This document shows, one piece after another, positions 52,446 to 61,254 of a stretch of DNA of 64,000 nt (positions within the stretch are counted from its first letter, which is position 1; each line of letters begins with the position of its first letter). Below the pieces are notes generated by a model. That model was not told the origin of the DNA, ran no database searches, and saw only the letters and a program-made list of their open reading frames with translations. The translations under genes were made by a program, and so were the position numbers. Source of the DNA: Endobacterium cereale (GTDB taxonomy: Bacteria; Pseudomonadota; Alphaproteobacteria; Rhizobiales; Rhizobiaceae); assembly GCF_009617585.1 (NCBI RefSeq), contig NZ_WIXI01000042.1, positions 62,001-126,000 of the forward strand, read 5' to 3'.

Positions 52446-53297
52446 CGGAAGGAAATAATAAACCACCCGGAATGCGATGACTGCTGCAACGGCGTGGACA
52501 CCCGGCATGATGGCCGCCACTGTTGCCTCCAGAACCCCCACTCCTCCCGGAACGTGGCTGATGATTGCGGCAACGTTTGCGATGATGGATACGGCGGCAA
52601 CTTTCAGGTAATTGGCGTCGGAGAAGGCCGACAGCATCTGATGCAGGCTGGCCGCAACAAGCGCGAAGTTGACCGTCCCCACAAGGAGTTGCAGGCAAGC
52701 GAGCTTCAGATTGGGCAATTTGAGAACCTGCCCGCGAATGGTGATGGAGCGGCGCGAAAAAGCGGCAGCACAAAGATATCCGATCGGCAACAGAATGCCG
52801 GCACAAGCCAGTGCCATTATGCCGCTGTGCCCGAGCCCGGTCAGCTCCGAGGCTTCTGTAGCCCTCAGGAAGAGCGAAGCGCTGCCCAGTGTCGACAATC
52901 CAAGCGCGACCGTCACGCCGCAAAACGTGATCACAAGCCCGACCTCGGCCGCGCTCAGCCCCCAACGAGAATAATAACGATAGCGGATTGCGCCGCTGCT
53001 CAGTGCGGCGACACCGATATTGTGCCCCAAGGACAAGGCAACGAATGATGTCAGCGTCGTCTGCCAGAGCGGCAGAACCTTGCCGATATAGCGAATGGCC
53101 AGAGCATCAAACAGTGAAAGGCAGAGATAGGAAGCCAAGGCAAACGCAAGTCCGAGCGCCAGATGGTCGCCGGGGATCTGCAGGACTGTCCGATATATCT
53201 CGTCGAACGTGTATTGGCTCAGCGTCTTCCACAGAAGATAACACGCGCCGGCTATTGCCAGGATTATCAGTATCTTGAACAGGTATCTCAGGATCAT
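52362..53297 (-). CDS. YbhN-like UPF0104 integral membrane protein
   Basis: 311 residues, about eight membrane helices, starting MILRYLFKILIILAIAGACY. FVALSLGHNIGVAALSSGAI with RYRYYSRWGLSAAEVGLVIT, and SIIANVAAIISHVPGGVGVL with EATVAAIMPG are the conserved blocks of the UPF0104/LPG-synthase transmembrane family; the GHNIG and PGGVGVLE motifs are exact. YbhN proteins have no synthase domain and are linked to phospholipid movement. The start at 53297 is the family start. It converges on the PLD gene and diverges from the EEP gene, 59 bp away. Confidence 0.88.
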   Translation of the reverse strand: MILRYLFKILIILAIAGACYLLWKTLSQYTFDEIYRTVLQIPGDHLALGLAFALASYLCLSLFDALAIRYIGKVLPLWQTTLTSFVALSLGHNIGVAALSSGAIRYRYYSRWGLSAAEVGLVITFCGVTVALGLSTLGSASLFLRATEASELTGLGHSGIMALACAGILLPIGYLCAAAFSRRSITIRGQVLKLPNLKLACLQLLVGTVNFALVAASLHQMLSAFSDANYLKVAAVSIIANVAAIISHVPGGVGVLEATVAAIMPGVHAVAAVIAFRVVYYFLPLAGGLLLLAASEFAIPAKKAKDVTSAG

Positions 53298-53356
53298 CTG
53301 CCGGCTCTCGTTGCAACGTGCTGGAACGAAAACACACACGGTCGGGTTCCCATGCC

Positions 53357-54097
53357 ATGATTGAAAAGCGCAAGAAAGAATTTTCGGTACTCACCTACAA
53401 TGTCCATGGATGCGTGGGCACGGACCGGCAGCTTGATATCGACCGCGTTGCCGCGGTCATACAGGCCACCGATGCTGATATCGTGATGCTGCAAGAGCTC
53501 GACGTCGGCCGCCAACGCTCAGGGGGGGCGGACCAGGCCCATGAATTGGCCGCACGATTGGAGATGGCCTATCATTTCAATGCCGCCCTTCACATCGAGA
53601 GCGAACAGTATGGTGACGCAATTCTGACCCGCCATCCGATGGAGCTTATCCGCGCCGGCCATCTGTCATCAGTCGGCGAGACGCGCGGCGCAATCTGGGT
53701 CGAAGTGACCGTTGGCGATCAAACACTCAACGTGATCAATACGCATCTGGGATTACGGCGTAGCGAGCGGCTGGCGCAGATACGTGAACTTCATGGACCA
53801 GATTGGCTGGGCAACGATCGTTGCCAGCAAAATCCGACCATTTTTGGCGGAGATCTTAATGCGGTTCCCTCATCACAGGCATTCAGGAACGTGAAGCTGC
53901 AGACGCAGATCTGTTCGAATTCACGGTGGCGCCGTTACAGTCCAACCTTTCCCTCGCGATATCCCCTTCTGCGACTGGACCATATTTTTCATTCGCAGGA
54001 TCTGGAAATGACCGCGATTGCAGCGATTGACAGCGGAGATGCCAAAATAGCTTCAGATCATCTGCCGCTGTTGGCGCAGCTGTGTTTGGAATTCTAA
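53357..54097 (+). CDS. Endonuclease/exonuclease/phosphatase (EEP) family protein (YbhP-like)
   Basis: 246 residues starting MIEKRKKEFSVLTYNVHGCV, with the catalytic Asn in LTYNVHG, Glu in DIVMLQELDVGR, the TRGAIWVEVTVGDQTLNVIN strand, THLGLRRSER, IFGGDLNAVPSS and the final ASDHLPLLAQL. This is the metal-dependent EEP phosphodiesterase fold. The position next to YbhN- and YbhO-like genes makes YbhP the best match. An earlier ATG at 53352 is out of frame. The substrate, possibly a lipid head-group or nucleic acid phosphodiester, is unknown. Confidence 0.88.
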   Translation: MIEKRKKEFSVLTYNVHGCVGTDRQLDIDRVAAVIQATDADIVMLQELDVGRQRSGGADQAHELAARLEMAYHFNAALHIESEQYGDAILTRHPMELIRAGHLSSVGETRGAIWVEVTVGDQTLNVINTHLGLRRSERLAQIRELHGPDWLGNDRCQQNPTIFGGDLNAVPSSQAFRNVKLQTQICSNSRWRRYSPTFPSRYPLLRLDHIFHSQDLEMTAIAAIDSGDAKIASDHLPLLAQLCLEF

Positions 54098-54317
54098 TTG
54101 ATAGTCATCAGCCTTCCCAGCTTTCGTGGCTCGTAAATCTGGTTCTTCCAGTCGATATGCCCTTCAGTCTCCTGATCGTTCAGTTCGCCGCGATCGAACT
54201 GCAGCAGCCGTCACTGGATGAGGTTGGCGGAAACGCCGTACGTGCGCTGTGCGTCGCTCCGTCTGGCCGCCGGAATAGGTCGAAGCAAGCCCACGCACGA
54301 CTTGACGCCAGGATGAC

Positions 54318-54343
54318 GGAACGATTCCCTATTCCAGTCGGTT
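54318..54343 (+). promoter_or_regulatory. Possible EcfG-type promoter for the first Ku gene
   Basis: GGAAC at 54318-54322, 17 bases, GGTT at 54340-54343, 33 bp before the Ku start. The -10 element differs by one base from CGTT. Stress control of Ku genes by the EcfG homologue RpoE2 has been reported in Sinorhizobium meliloti, which supports the idea. Confidence 0.45.
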
Positions 54344-54375
54344 TATCGGGACGACTATCGCTGGAGTAAGCCGAC

Positions 54376-55254
54376 ATGAATGCGCCGCGTGCGAATTGGA
54401 AAGGTCATATCACCTTCGGCGAGGTCACCTGCCCCGTCGCGCTTTATACCGCCGCCTCTTCTTCAGAACGGATCAGCTTCAATATCCTCAATCGCAAGAC
54501 GGGCAACCGCGTCCGCCGCGAATTTGTCGATAGCGAGACAGGCGATACAATCGGGCACGACGATCAGGTCAAGGGATACGAGACCGGCAATGGCCGATAT
54601 GTCGTTCTCGAGCCGGAAGAAATCGCGGCGGCCATTCCCGATAGCGACAAGACGCTCACCATCGATGCGTTCATACCCTGCGTTGAGATCGACGATGTCT
54701 ACTTTGACAAACCCTACTATCTGGCACCCCAGAAATCCGGCGAGGAAGCGTTTGCACTGCTACGTGACGGAATGAAGGAAGCCAAGGTTGCGGCGATTGC
54801 CAGCACTGTCCTGTTTCGACGCCTGCGAACCGTCCTGATCTGCCCGTATGGCGACGGTCTGATCGGCACGACATTGAATTTTGACTATGAGGTCCGTTCC
54901 GCCGAAGAAGCGTTCGACGATATGCCCGACGTCAAGATCGACGAGGAGATGCTCGATCTTGCAGCTCACATCATCGGCACGAAAAAGAGCCGTTATGACG
55001 CATCCAAATTCGACGATCAATATGAGGAGGCACTGGCCGAACTGGTGAAGGCGAAGGTCGAAGGAAAGCCGTTCAAGAAGATAAAAACCGTCAAGGCCTC
55101 GAAGCCCAGCGATTTGTTACAGGCGCTGAAGGACAGCGCCGGAGCGACAAAAAAATCGGCCGGCAAGCCCAGATCCGCCAATTCCAACAGCGCTCGAAAG
55201 AAAGTCGCCAAATCGTCGGCAGGCAGTTCATCATCAAGGCGGAAGGCCGGATAG
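54376..55254 (+). CDS. ku: Ku homodimer-forming DNA end-binding protein, copy 1
   Basis: 292 residues starting MNAPRANWKGHITFGEVTCP. The Ku core is clear: ALYTAASSSERISFNILNRK and TGNRVRREFVDSETGDTIGH, VVLEPEEIAAAIPDSDKTLT, DDVYFDKPYYLAPQKSGEEA and KVAAIASTVLFRRLRTVLIC. The C-terminal 70 residues are Lys/Ser-rich (KKSAGKPRSANSNSARKKVA), a DNA- and LigD-binding tail. Bacterial Ku binds double-strand ends and recruits LigD for end joining. The second Ku gene follows after 15 bp, and ligD converges from the right. Confidence 0.94.
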   Translation: MNAPRANWKGHITFGEVTCPVALYTAASSSERISFNILNRKTGNRVRREFVDSETGDTIGHDDQVKGYETGNGRYVVLEPEEIAAAIPDSDKTLTIDAFIPCVEIDDVYFDKPYYLAPQKSGEEAFALLRDGMKEAKVAAIASTVLFRRLRTVLICPYGDGLIGTTLNFDYEVRSAEEAFDDMPDVKIDEEMLDLAAHIIGTKKSRYDASKFDDQYEEALAELVKAKVEGKPFKKIKTVKASKPSDLLQALKDSAGATKKSAGKPRSANSNSARKKVAKSSAGSSSSRRKAG

Positions 55255-55269
55255 GCGGGAGGTCACCAA

Positions 55270-56085
55270 ATGGCATTGCGCCCCTATTGGAAAGGTTATC
55301 TGAAACTTTCGCTGGTCACCTGTTCGGTCGAGATGACGCCTGCGACATCGGATAGCGACAGGGTCAAGTTTCATACGCTCAATCGCGACACCGGCAATCG
55401 GGTGCTAAGCCAGTATGTGGATTCTGTCACGGGCAAACCTGTCCGCGACAAGGACGAGGTCAAAGGTTATCAGCGCGGCGAAGACGATTACGTCATGCTG
55501 GAAGACGATGATCTCGACCACGTGGCTCTCGAAAGCACCAAGACGATCGACATCTCGACCTTTGCGCCGCGTGACGAAATCGATTGGATCTGGCTCGACA
55601 ATCCCTATTACCTGACGCCGAACGATAAGATCAGCGACGAAGCGTTCGCTGTCATCCGCGCTGCGATGGAAAAGCAGAAGATGGTCGGCATTTCCCGGCT
55701 GGTGCTGGGGCGTCGCGAGCGGGCTGTGATGCTGGAGCCCCGTGGCAAAGGCATCGTTTTGTGGACACTCCGATATGGTGACGAGGTGCGGGATGAAGCG
55801 GACTATTTCAAGGGGCTGGATGAGGAAAAGCCGGAGAAAGCCGCGTTGCCACTGATCCGCAAGCTCATCAAGAAACAGACCCGGCACTGGGATGCAAAAA
55901 TGGTGTCCGACCCCGTGCAGGAAAACCTTCTCGACATCATCAAGTCGAAGAAGAAACATCGCCGGGCACCTGCGCCGAAGAAAGCCGCGCCTTCCGACAA
56001 CGACAAGCCGAGCAATGTCATCAACATCATGGATGCGCTGCGCAAGTCTATCGAGGCGGACAACAAACGTTCGAAGAAGAAGTAG
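55270..56085 (+). CDS. ku: Ku protein, copy 2
   Basis: 271 residues, MALRPYWKGYLKLSLVTCSV, then SDSDRVKFHTLNRDTGNRVL, EDDDLDHVALESTKTIDIST, DWIWLDNPYYLTPNDKISDE and VGISRLVLGRRERAVMLEPR. It is clearly paralogous to copy 1 but divergent, with a differently composed Lys-rich tail (KSKKKHRRAPAPKKAAPS). GGGAGGT precedes the ATG. Paired Ku proteins in rhizobia can form heterodimers, so this pair may act together. The stop is 20 bp from the convergent ligD stop. Confidence 0.94.
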   Translation: MALRPYWKGYLKLSLVTCSVEMTPATSDSDRVKFHTLNRDTGNRVLSQYVDSVTGKPVRDKDEVKGYQRGEDDYVMLEDDDLDHVALESTKTIDISTFAPRDEIDWIWLDNPYYLTPNDKISDEAFAVIRAAMEKQKMVGISRLVLGRRERAVMLEPRGKGIVLWTLRYGDEVRDEADYFKGLDEEKPEKAALPLIRKLIKKQTRHWDAKMVSDPVQENLLDIIKSKKKHRRAPAPKKAAPSDNDKPSNVINIMDALRKSIEADNKRSKKK

Positions 56086-56105
56086 AGGAAAGATTGACCA
56101 ACAGC

Positions 56106-58742
56106 TTACCGCGTTTTGTAGAGCCGGCGGATGGCTTCGCCAAGTGGTCGTTCCGATTGGCAATAATCCTTCCAGGCATCGCTCTTGCTGATCAGCCCCG
56201 GCACCGTTCGGATCGTGAAGCGGGCCGGATCCAGATCGGTTTTCACCTGCCCCCATGTCAAAGGCATGGACACCGTCGCCCCTGGCCTTGCTCTCGGTGA
56301 AAGAGGAGCAACGGCCGTGGCCATGCGGTCATTACGCAGATAGTCGAGAAAGATGCGCCCATTTCGCAGCTTCTTTGCCATTTTGGTCAGGTAGAGATCC
56401 GGCTGTTCCTCGACCATCTGCTCGCATACACGCCGGGCAAAATCCTTGGCGTTGTCCCAGCTTGGCGATTTGCCTTTCTCCGTCTTGAGCGGGGTCACCA
56501 CATGCAGCCCCTTGCCGCCTGTCGTCTTGCAGAAGCCAAGCAGGCCAAGAGCATCCAGGCGGTCCCGAAGTTCCCTTGCCGTGTCGACCACGGTCGAGAA
56601 CGCCACATCCGGGCCGGGATCAAGATCGAAAACAAGTCGACCGGGAACCTCCAGCTCATTCGGCTGGCAGTTCCAGGGATGCAGTTCAAGAGCCGCCACT
56701 TGAGCCAGCGCTGCCAGTCCCTCGATGCGATCGACCTGCAGGTAGGGTTTCTTGTCGCCGGTCACCTTTACCAGTTCCAGAAGGTTCGACGTGCCTGGCA
56801 TGGCGTGACGCTGGAAGAACTGCTCACCCTCAATTCCATCCGGCGCGCGGATGACGGAACAGGGACGACCACGCACATGCTCGATCAACCACGTGCCAAC
56901 GGCCTCGTGATAATGTGCGAGATCTTCCTTGGTGACCGGATTTTCCCCGTCCGGCCAGAGCACCTTGTCGGGGTGGGAAAGGAGAACGCCCATAACCTCC
57001 GCCTTGCCCGAACTGGATAGCGATCCGGCAGACGCAGACTTGCGAACAACGGGTTTAGCAGCTTTCGATGGGGAGGGCGAAGCCGGTTCATCCGTCGTCA
57101 CCTCGTCGGCAGGTTTGTCCTCCCGCAATCCCTTGAAAGCCGCCTGACGCACAAGTCCGTTGGCTCCCCATCCGGCAAATTCGATCTCGGCGACCTTTTC
57201 CGGCTTCACCCAGTGAACGCCGGCTTCCTTTTTTGGTGCGCCTATGCCCGTGAAAGGCGAATGGGACACTGTCAGAGGCTGCAAAGTCTCCAGCAACAAT
57301 CTGGATCTGCCGGCGCCAAAGCCTGTGCCAACGCGGCCGAGATAGACAAAATGATCGTCGCGATAGACGCCGACCAGCAGCGATCGGAACTGACTCCCAT
57401 TCGTGGCATAACCGCCGATAACTACCTCATGCCCTGCCCTGCATTTGGATTTTATCCAGCTATCGCTGCGACCGGACTTATAAGGTGCGTCCAGCTTTTT
57501 GGAGACGATGCCCTCGAGCGACAATTTGCAGGCCGAACGAAGCACGGCATCACCGCCGGTCTCGAAATGGTCGACATATCGGATAAGAGGACCGCCCTTG
57601 TTATCGGCCAGCAGGTTTTTGAGGCGGTTCTTGCGGTCGCTCAAGGGCAGTTCGCGCATGTCCTCTTCTCCATCGAACAGAAGATCAAATGCAAAGAAGA
57701 CGAGAGCCTTTGTCCTACCTTCTGAGAGCGCTGCCTGAAGGGCCGCAAAATCGGGAGCCCCATGGCCGTCGAGGGCACAGATTTCGCCATCGACAATGGC
57801 ATCAGGGAGACCGGCGGCATCCATCGCGGTCTGCTGAAACCGGCTTGTCCAATCCAGACCCTTGCGCGTTTTCAGACAGACCTTGCCCGCGTCGATACGC
57901 ATCTGGGTACGATAGCCGTCGAATTTGATTTCATGCAGCCATGCCGATCCGGGCGGTGGGCGATCCTGCGTCTTGCAAAGCTGCGGGGCAATGAAATCCG
58001 GCATCGTACTCTGATGACAAGGCTTGCTCTTCGAAGCGCGTTTCTTACCTTGAGTGGCCCGATTTTCTGCAGCAAGACCTTCGCTGCTATCCCACACCGC
58101 GTCGGCGCTCACAACCGGCTCGCTCAGCATGAACGGTCTTGGTTTGCGCCCCCTGCCCGCCGCAATCGTTGCCATATCGCGGCCGGAGGCGACCGAGTTT
58201 TTTTCCGCGCCAAGGATCGCTCCACCATTCTTGGCCACGGCATGCTCATCGCTATGTTTAATCAGCAGCCAGTTGGTTCGCTTGCCGCCATCGCGATCTT
58301 TCTTCATGCGCACCAGCACAAAGCTACCGTGCAGCCGGGCACCGTTCAGAACGAATTTCAGGTCGCCTTTTCGAAGCGCCTCTTCCGGATCAAGATGACC
58401 TTCCGGCTGCCACGTGCCGCGATCCCACAACATGACAGTGCCGCCGCCATATTCGCCATTCGGGATCGTGCCTTCAAAATCCCCGTAATCGAGCGGATGA
58501 TCCTCCACCTCCACGGCGAGGCGCTTGTCTGCCGGATCGAGCGACGGACCGCGCGTCACGGCCCAGGATTTGAAAACGCCGTCCAGTTCCAGCCGCAGAT
58601 CGTAATGCAGGCGCGTTGCATCATGCTTCTGGATGACGAAGCGCAGACGATTGGACGGTTTCACCTCAACCAAACCACCGGGTTCGGTGGTGCGCTTGAA
58701 GTCTCGTTTTTGTTTGTAGGTTCGGAGCTTGTCGTTAGCCAT
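56106..58742 (-). CDS. ligD: ATP-dependent DNA ligase D (LigD), three-domain NHEJ protein
   Basis: 878 residues in the order phosphoesterase-ligase-polymerase. The 3'-phosphoesterase domain (1-190) has [20 protein letters not shown] with His 40 and His 46, and [20 protein letters not shown]. The ligase domain (about 245-560) has the adenylated Lys 273 in [34 protein letters not shown] and [20 protein letters not shown]. The polymerase domain (about 600-878) has [20 protein letters not shown], the metal-binding [15 protein letters not shown] and [20 protein letters not shown]. It repairs double-strand breaks with Ku. It follows the SDR gene by 21 bp and probably shares its promoter. Confidence 0.95.
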   Translation of the reverse strand: MANDKLRTYKQKRDFKRTTEPGGLVEVKPSNRLRFVIQKHDATRLHYDLRLELDGVFKSWAVTRGPSLDPADKRLAVEVEDHPLDYGDFEGTIPNGEYGGGTVMLWDRGTWQPEGHLDPEEALRKGDLKFVLNGARLHGSFVLVRMKKDRDGGKRTNWLLIKHSDEHAVAKNGGAILGAEKNSVASGRDMATIAAGRGRKPRPFMLSEPVVSADAVWDSSEGLAAENRATQGKKRASKSKPCHQSTMPDFIAPQLCKTQDRPPPGSAWLHEIKFDGYRTQMRIDAGKVCLKTRKGLDWTSRFQQTAMDAAGLPDAIVDGEICALDGHGAPDFAALQAALSEGRTKALVFFAFDLLFDGEEDMRELPLSDRKNRLKNLLADNKGGPLIRYVDHFETGGDAVLRSACKLSLEGIVSKKLDAPYKSGRSDSWIKSKCRAGHEVVIGGYATNGSQFRSLLVGVYRDDHFVYLGRVGTGFGAGRSRLLLETLQPLTVSHSPFTGIGAPKKEAGVHWVKPEKVAEIEFAGWGANGLVRQAAFKGLREDKPADEVTTDEPASPSPSKAAKPVVRKSASAGSLSSSGKAEVMGVLLSHPDKVLWPDGENPVTKEDLAHYHEAVGTWLIEHVRGRPCSVIRAPDGIEGEQFFQRHAMPGTSNLLELVKVTGDKKPYLQVDRIEGLAALAQVAALELHPWNCQPNELEVPGRLVFDLDPGPDVAFSTVVDTARELRDRLDALGLLGFCKTTGGKGLHVVTPLKTEKGKSPSWDNAKDFARRVCEQMVEEQPDLYLTKMAKKLRNGRIFLDYLRNDRMATAVAPLSPRARPGATVSMPLTWGQVKTDLDPARFTIRTVPGLISKSDAWKDYCQSERPLGEAIRRLYKTR

Positions 58743-58763
58743 CGAAACGCACCCACGTTACCG

Positions 58764-59657
58764 TCAATCGACGCCCTTGCCGCCGGTGGCACCAAACACC
58801 TCGCCATTGAGATAGCTGCCTTCCTGAGAGGCGAGCAGAACATAAATAGGCGCCAGTTCGACCGGCTGACCGGGCCTGCCGAAATCGCTATCCTTGCCAA
58901 AGTTTTTCACCTTTTCGTCCGGCTGGCCACCGCTCGGCTGCAACACCGTCCAGAACGGACCCGGCGCAACGACATTGGCGCGAACACCCTTCTCGATAAG
59001 CTGCTTTGCTAGCGCTTTGGTATAGGCAACGATGCCCGCTTTGGTCGTGGCATAGTCGAGAAGAATGGGCGACGGCTGGTAGGCCTGAATGGAGGCTGTG
59101 GTGATCACCGATGCGCCTGCCGGCAGATGCGGAACGGCGGCCTGCGCAATCCAGTGCAAGGCGTAAAGATTGGTTTTCATGGTCGCGTCGAAATCGTCCG
59201 TGGACAATTGCGACACATCCTCGCGGTATTGCTGGCGGGCCGCGTTGATGACAAGAATGTCGAGACCGCCGAGTTCCTGAACGGCCTTGGATACCATCTC
59301 CCGGCACCAGTTTTCCTGCTTGATGTCGCCGGGCAAGGCGACACCCTTGCGACCTGCGGCAGTGATCATGTCGATGACCTCGCGGGCATCTTTTTCTTCT
59401 TCCGCCAGATAGGCGATGGCGACATCAGCGCCTTCGCGCGCAAAGGCGATGGCTGCGGCGCGACCGATACCGGAATCCGCACCGGTCACCAGCGCCTTAC
59501 GCCCGGTTAACCGTCCTGATCCTCTGTAAGACTGCTCACCATGATCCGGCTTCGGCGACATCTTGCCCGCGATTCCGGGCATTGCCTGTGGCTGGGCATC
59601 AAAAGGCGGAGACGGATATTGGGTTCTTGGATCCTGCATCTGCAAACGGTCTGACAT
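58764..59657 (-). CDS. Short-chain dehydrogenase with N-terminal extension (stress-type SDR)
   Basis: 297 residues starting MSDRLQMQDPRTQYPSPPFD. A 45-residue polar extension (QAMPGIAGKMSPKPDHGEQS) precedes the SDR core, GRKALVTGADSGIGRAAAIA (TGxxxGIG). Further motifs are LDILVINAARQQYREDVSQL, ASVITTASIQAYQPSPILLD with the catalytic Ser, and YATTKAGIVAYTKALAKQLI with the Tyr-x-x-x-Lys. This extended type (YhdF/YghA group) is often stress-induced. AAGGA precedes the ATG at 59657. It heads the ligD transcription unit, with an EcfG-type promoter just upstream. Confidence 0.92.
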   Translation of the reverse strand: MSDRLQMQDPRTQYPSPPFDAQPQAMPGIAGKMSPKPDHGEQSYRGSGRLTGRKALVTGADSGIGRAAAIAFAREGADVAIAYLAEEEKDAREVIDMITAAGRKGVALPGDIKQENWCREMVSKAVQELGGLDILVINAARQQYREDVSQLSTDDFDATMKTNLYALHWIAQAAVPHLPAGASVITTASIQAYQPSPILLDYATTKAGIVAYTKALAKQLIEKGVRANVVAPGPFWTVLQPSGGQPDEKVKNFGKDSDFGRPGQPVELAPIYVLLASQEGSYLNGEVFGATGGKGVD

Positions 59658-59684
59658 TAAAAATCCTTCCATGAAGTCCTGTTG

Positions 59685-59710
59685 TAACTCGTAGAATGGA
59701 GTGCGGTTCC
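59685..59710 (-). promoter_or_regulatory. EcfG-type promoter for the SDR-ligD unit
   Basis: On the minus strand GGAAC (plus 59706-59710), 17 bases and GTTA (plus 59685-59688), ending 28 bp before the SDR start. A plus-strand promoter of the same kind for the PRC-barrel gene lies 58 bp away in the same 171-bp intergenic region, a back-to-back pair. Confidence 0.55.
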
Positions 59711-59767
59711 TGCGGAAGTGAGCGCGTACGGTTAATCCTCGCCGCGGTGAAAACATGAACGTTGTCA

Positions 59768-59793
59768 GGAACAAAATCGCAGACGAACGGTTG
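59768..59793 (+). promoter_or_regulatory. EcfG-type promoter for PRC-barrel gene 2
   Basis: GGAAC at 59768-59772, 17 bases, GTTG at 59790, 39 bp before the ATG; nearly the same arrangement as at 31557. Confidence 0.55.
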
Positions 59794-59828
59794 GCTTTCA
59801 CAACAATCCAAAAAAAGGAGGATACCCG

Positions 59829-60125
59829 ATGGATCATACCAATCACGTTCGTCTCAGCACCGCTGAACTCATTCCGGCCGCGCTGGAAGGTGCAACCATT
59901 TATGGTGCCGATGACCACAAGGTCGGCAAGGTCGATCATATCCACGGCGCTGGCGCCGGTAGTACAGCGATCATTGATGTCGGCGGTTTTCTCGGCATCG
60001 GCGCGAAGCCTGTCGCAGTCCCGCTCACCGACCTCGAATTCATGCGCGATGAGGACGGCGACGTTCACGCCGTGACAACCTGGACCAAGGACCAGTTGAA
60101 ACAGATGCCGGAACACCGGCACTAA
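59829..60125 (+). CDS. PRC-barrel domain protein, copy 2
   Basis: 98 residues, MDHTNHVRLSTAELIPAALE, then AIIDVGGFLGIGAKPVAVPL and DLEFMRDEDGDVHAVTTWTK. It differs from copy 1 (31617) at roughly eight positions, mostly conservative (P/L, S/T, K/R). AAAGGAGG precedes the ATG. It is divergent from the SDR-ligD unit, and its own terminator follows. Function unknown; the promoter suggests general-stress induction. Confidence 0.88.
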   Translation: MDHTNHVRLSTAELIPAALEGATIYGADDHKVGKVDHIHGAGAGSTAIIDVGGFLGIGAKPVAVPLTDLEFMRDEDGDVHAVTTWTKDQLKQMPEHRH

Positions 60126-60442
60126 ATCGACCCGACGAAAGAAAAAGCCTGGCCAATGCGCCGGGCTTTTTTTGATCAAGCCGCCTCTTGAACCTCGATC
60201 GGCATAATCAGCCGCGACAATAACGAGCAAACATGGACGCGATGCTACCAGCAGCGATCGCAACGATGATGCCCTTTGGTATCAGCATGGAGATCATCCG
60301 AAGGCCATTTGCTATCGAGGCCCGGGCCACTGAGCATTGCTCTCCCCATTGCTGCGAAGACGCCGTCACCCAAGTTGGGATGCTCCGCCCAACACGCAGG
60401 CATCGACGGGTCTGGTGCGTGCCATATCCGAGATTTCGGGGC
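60126..60442. other. 317-bp intergenic region between PRC-barrel gene 2 and the MOSC gene
   Basis: Holds the terminator at 60144 and no other supported feature. A short minus-strand frame ending near 60208 (MISMLIPKGIIVAIAAGSIA) looks like one hydrophobic helix, but has no ribosome site and no recognisable family. Confidence 0.45.
60144..60172 (+). terminator. Rho-independent terminator after PRC-barrel gene 2
   Basis: AAAGCCTGGC (60144-60153), a 6-base loop, then GCCGGGCTTT with one T-G pair, followed directly by a T-run (TTTTTTT). It lies 19 bp after the stop. Confidence 0.85.
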
Positions 60443-61075
60443 TCAAAACTTTGCAGGTTTGCCGGCAAGGATGGCTGCGCGCATATCGACGTGGATCGGA
60501 GCCTGCAGGAAGCGAGCAGTGTCGGCCTCGTTGAGCCGCTTTCCGAATTTTTCCAGCATTTCCGGAATCTGCACGCCGGAACCGTCATGCCGTATGTGTT
60601 GGACCGCATCTCCCGCACATGCCGTACCGGATGTAAGCACGCGGCAATAAATGCCGGGACGCATTGCCTGCCGATAGGTTTTCACGATTGACGGATCACC
60701 CATGCGTGCGGCCAGCGTGCCACACGGCGTACGGGCGGAAGTAGCCTGCAGCTCAAGACCATCGCCGATGATGAAACGGTCTCCAGCACTGACGTCACGA
60801 TTGTCGAGTCCCTCGATCACCAGGTTTTCGCCGAAGGCGCCGGGCGCGAGCGATCGACCCAACCGTTCCGACCACCAGTCAATGGTCAAGGATCCTTCAA
60901 GGAGAACGGCTTGTTCCGGACCGCCATGATATTTGCCGTTACAAACGGCGTCCCCCAACACTCCCTCCCGGTCGATCATCACGGGCATGCTGACACCAAT
61001 CTTGTTGATACCGGTCTTGTAGGATTTGCCGGCAAGCTTTTCCGGGCTGCCGATACAGATTGCGAGAAGTTTCAT
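60443..61075 (-). CDS. MOSC domain protein (YiiM-like)
   Basis: 210 residues starting MKLLAICIGSPEKLAGKSYK. The MOSC core has VMIDREGVLGDAVCNGKYHG, then GPEQAVLLEGSLTIDWWSER, PGAFGENLVIEGLDNRDVSA, GDRFIIGDGLELQATSARTP and the invariant Cys in ARTPCGTLAARMGD. GIYCRVLTSGTACAGD closes the domain. MOSC proteins such as YiiM and YcbX handle sulfur bound to molybdenum cofactor and reduce N-hydroxylated compounds. There is a functional echo of the Mo-enzyme genes at 39.5-45 kb, but no direct linkage. Confidence 0.88.
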   Translation of the reverse strand: MKLLAICIGSPEKLAGKSYKTGINKIGVSMPVMIDREGVLGDAVCNGKYHGGPEQAVLLEGSLTIDWWSERLGRSLAPGAFGENLVIEGLDNRDVSAGDRFIIGDGLELQATSARTPCGTLAARMGDPSIVKTYRQAMRPGIYCRVLTSGTACAGDAVQHIRHDGSGVQIPEMLEKFGKRLNEADTARFLQAPIHVDMRAAILAGKPAKF

Positions 61076-61254
61076 GCTTCCACTCTTTCGGCGTCTGTGC
61101 CGCACGGTTTCAGATCAAGGTCTTTAAACAAACCGCTCAACATTGCCAATTTCCAGATTAACACCGACTTGTCGCGGCGCGTCCAGGCAGCGGCACGAGG
61201 GGCGCTGCCTGTGTTTTTGTTTGGCATAGAAGCAAAGCAGAACCCTGCACATTG

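Noticed and set aside
53323-53348. GGAAC-N17-GGTT upstream of the EEP gene
   Set aside because: The -10 element would lie only about 10 bp before the start codon, leaving almost no leader, and it overlaps the divergent gene's start region.
54098-54375. Possible 95-codon gene before the first Ku gene
   Set aside because: The frame has no ribosome site, starts inside the EEP gene and has no protein-like conservation pattern.
57762-59012. 416-codon plus-strand open frame opposite ligD and the SDR gene
   Set aside because: Spans two real genes on the other strand and resembles no protein family.
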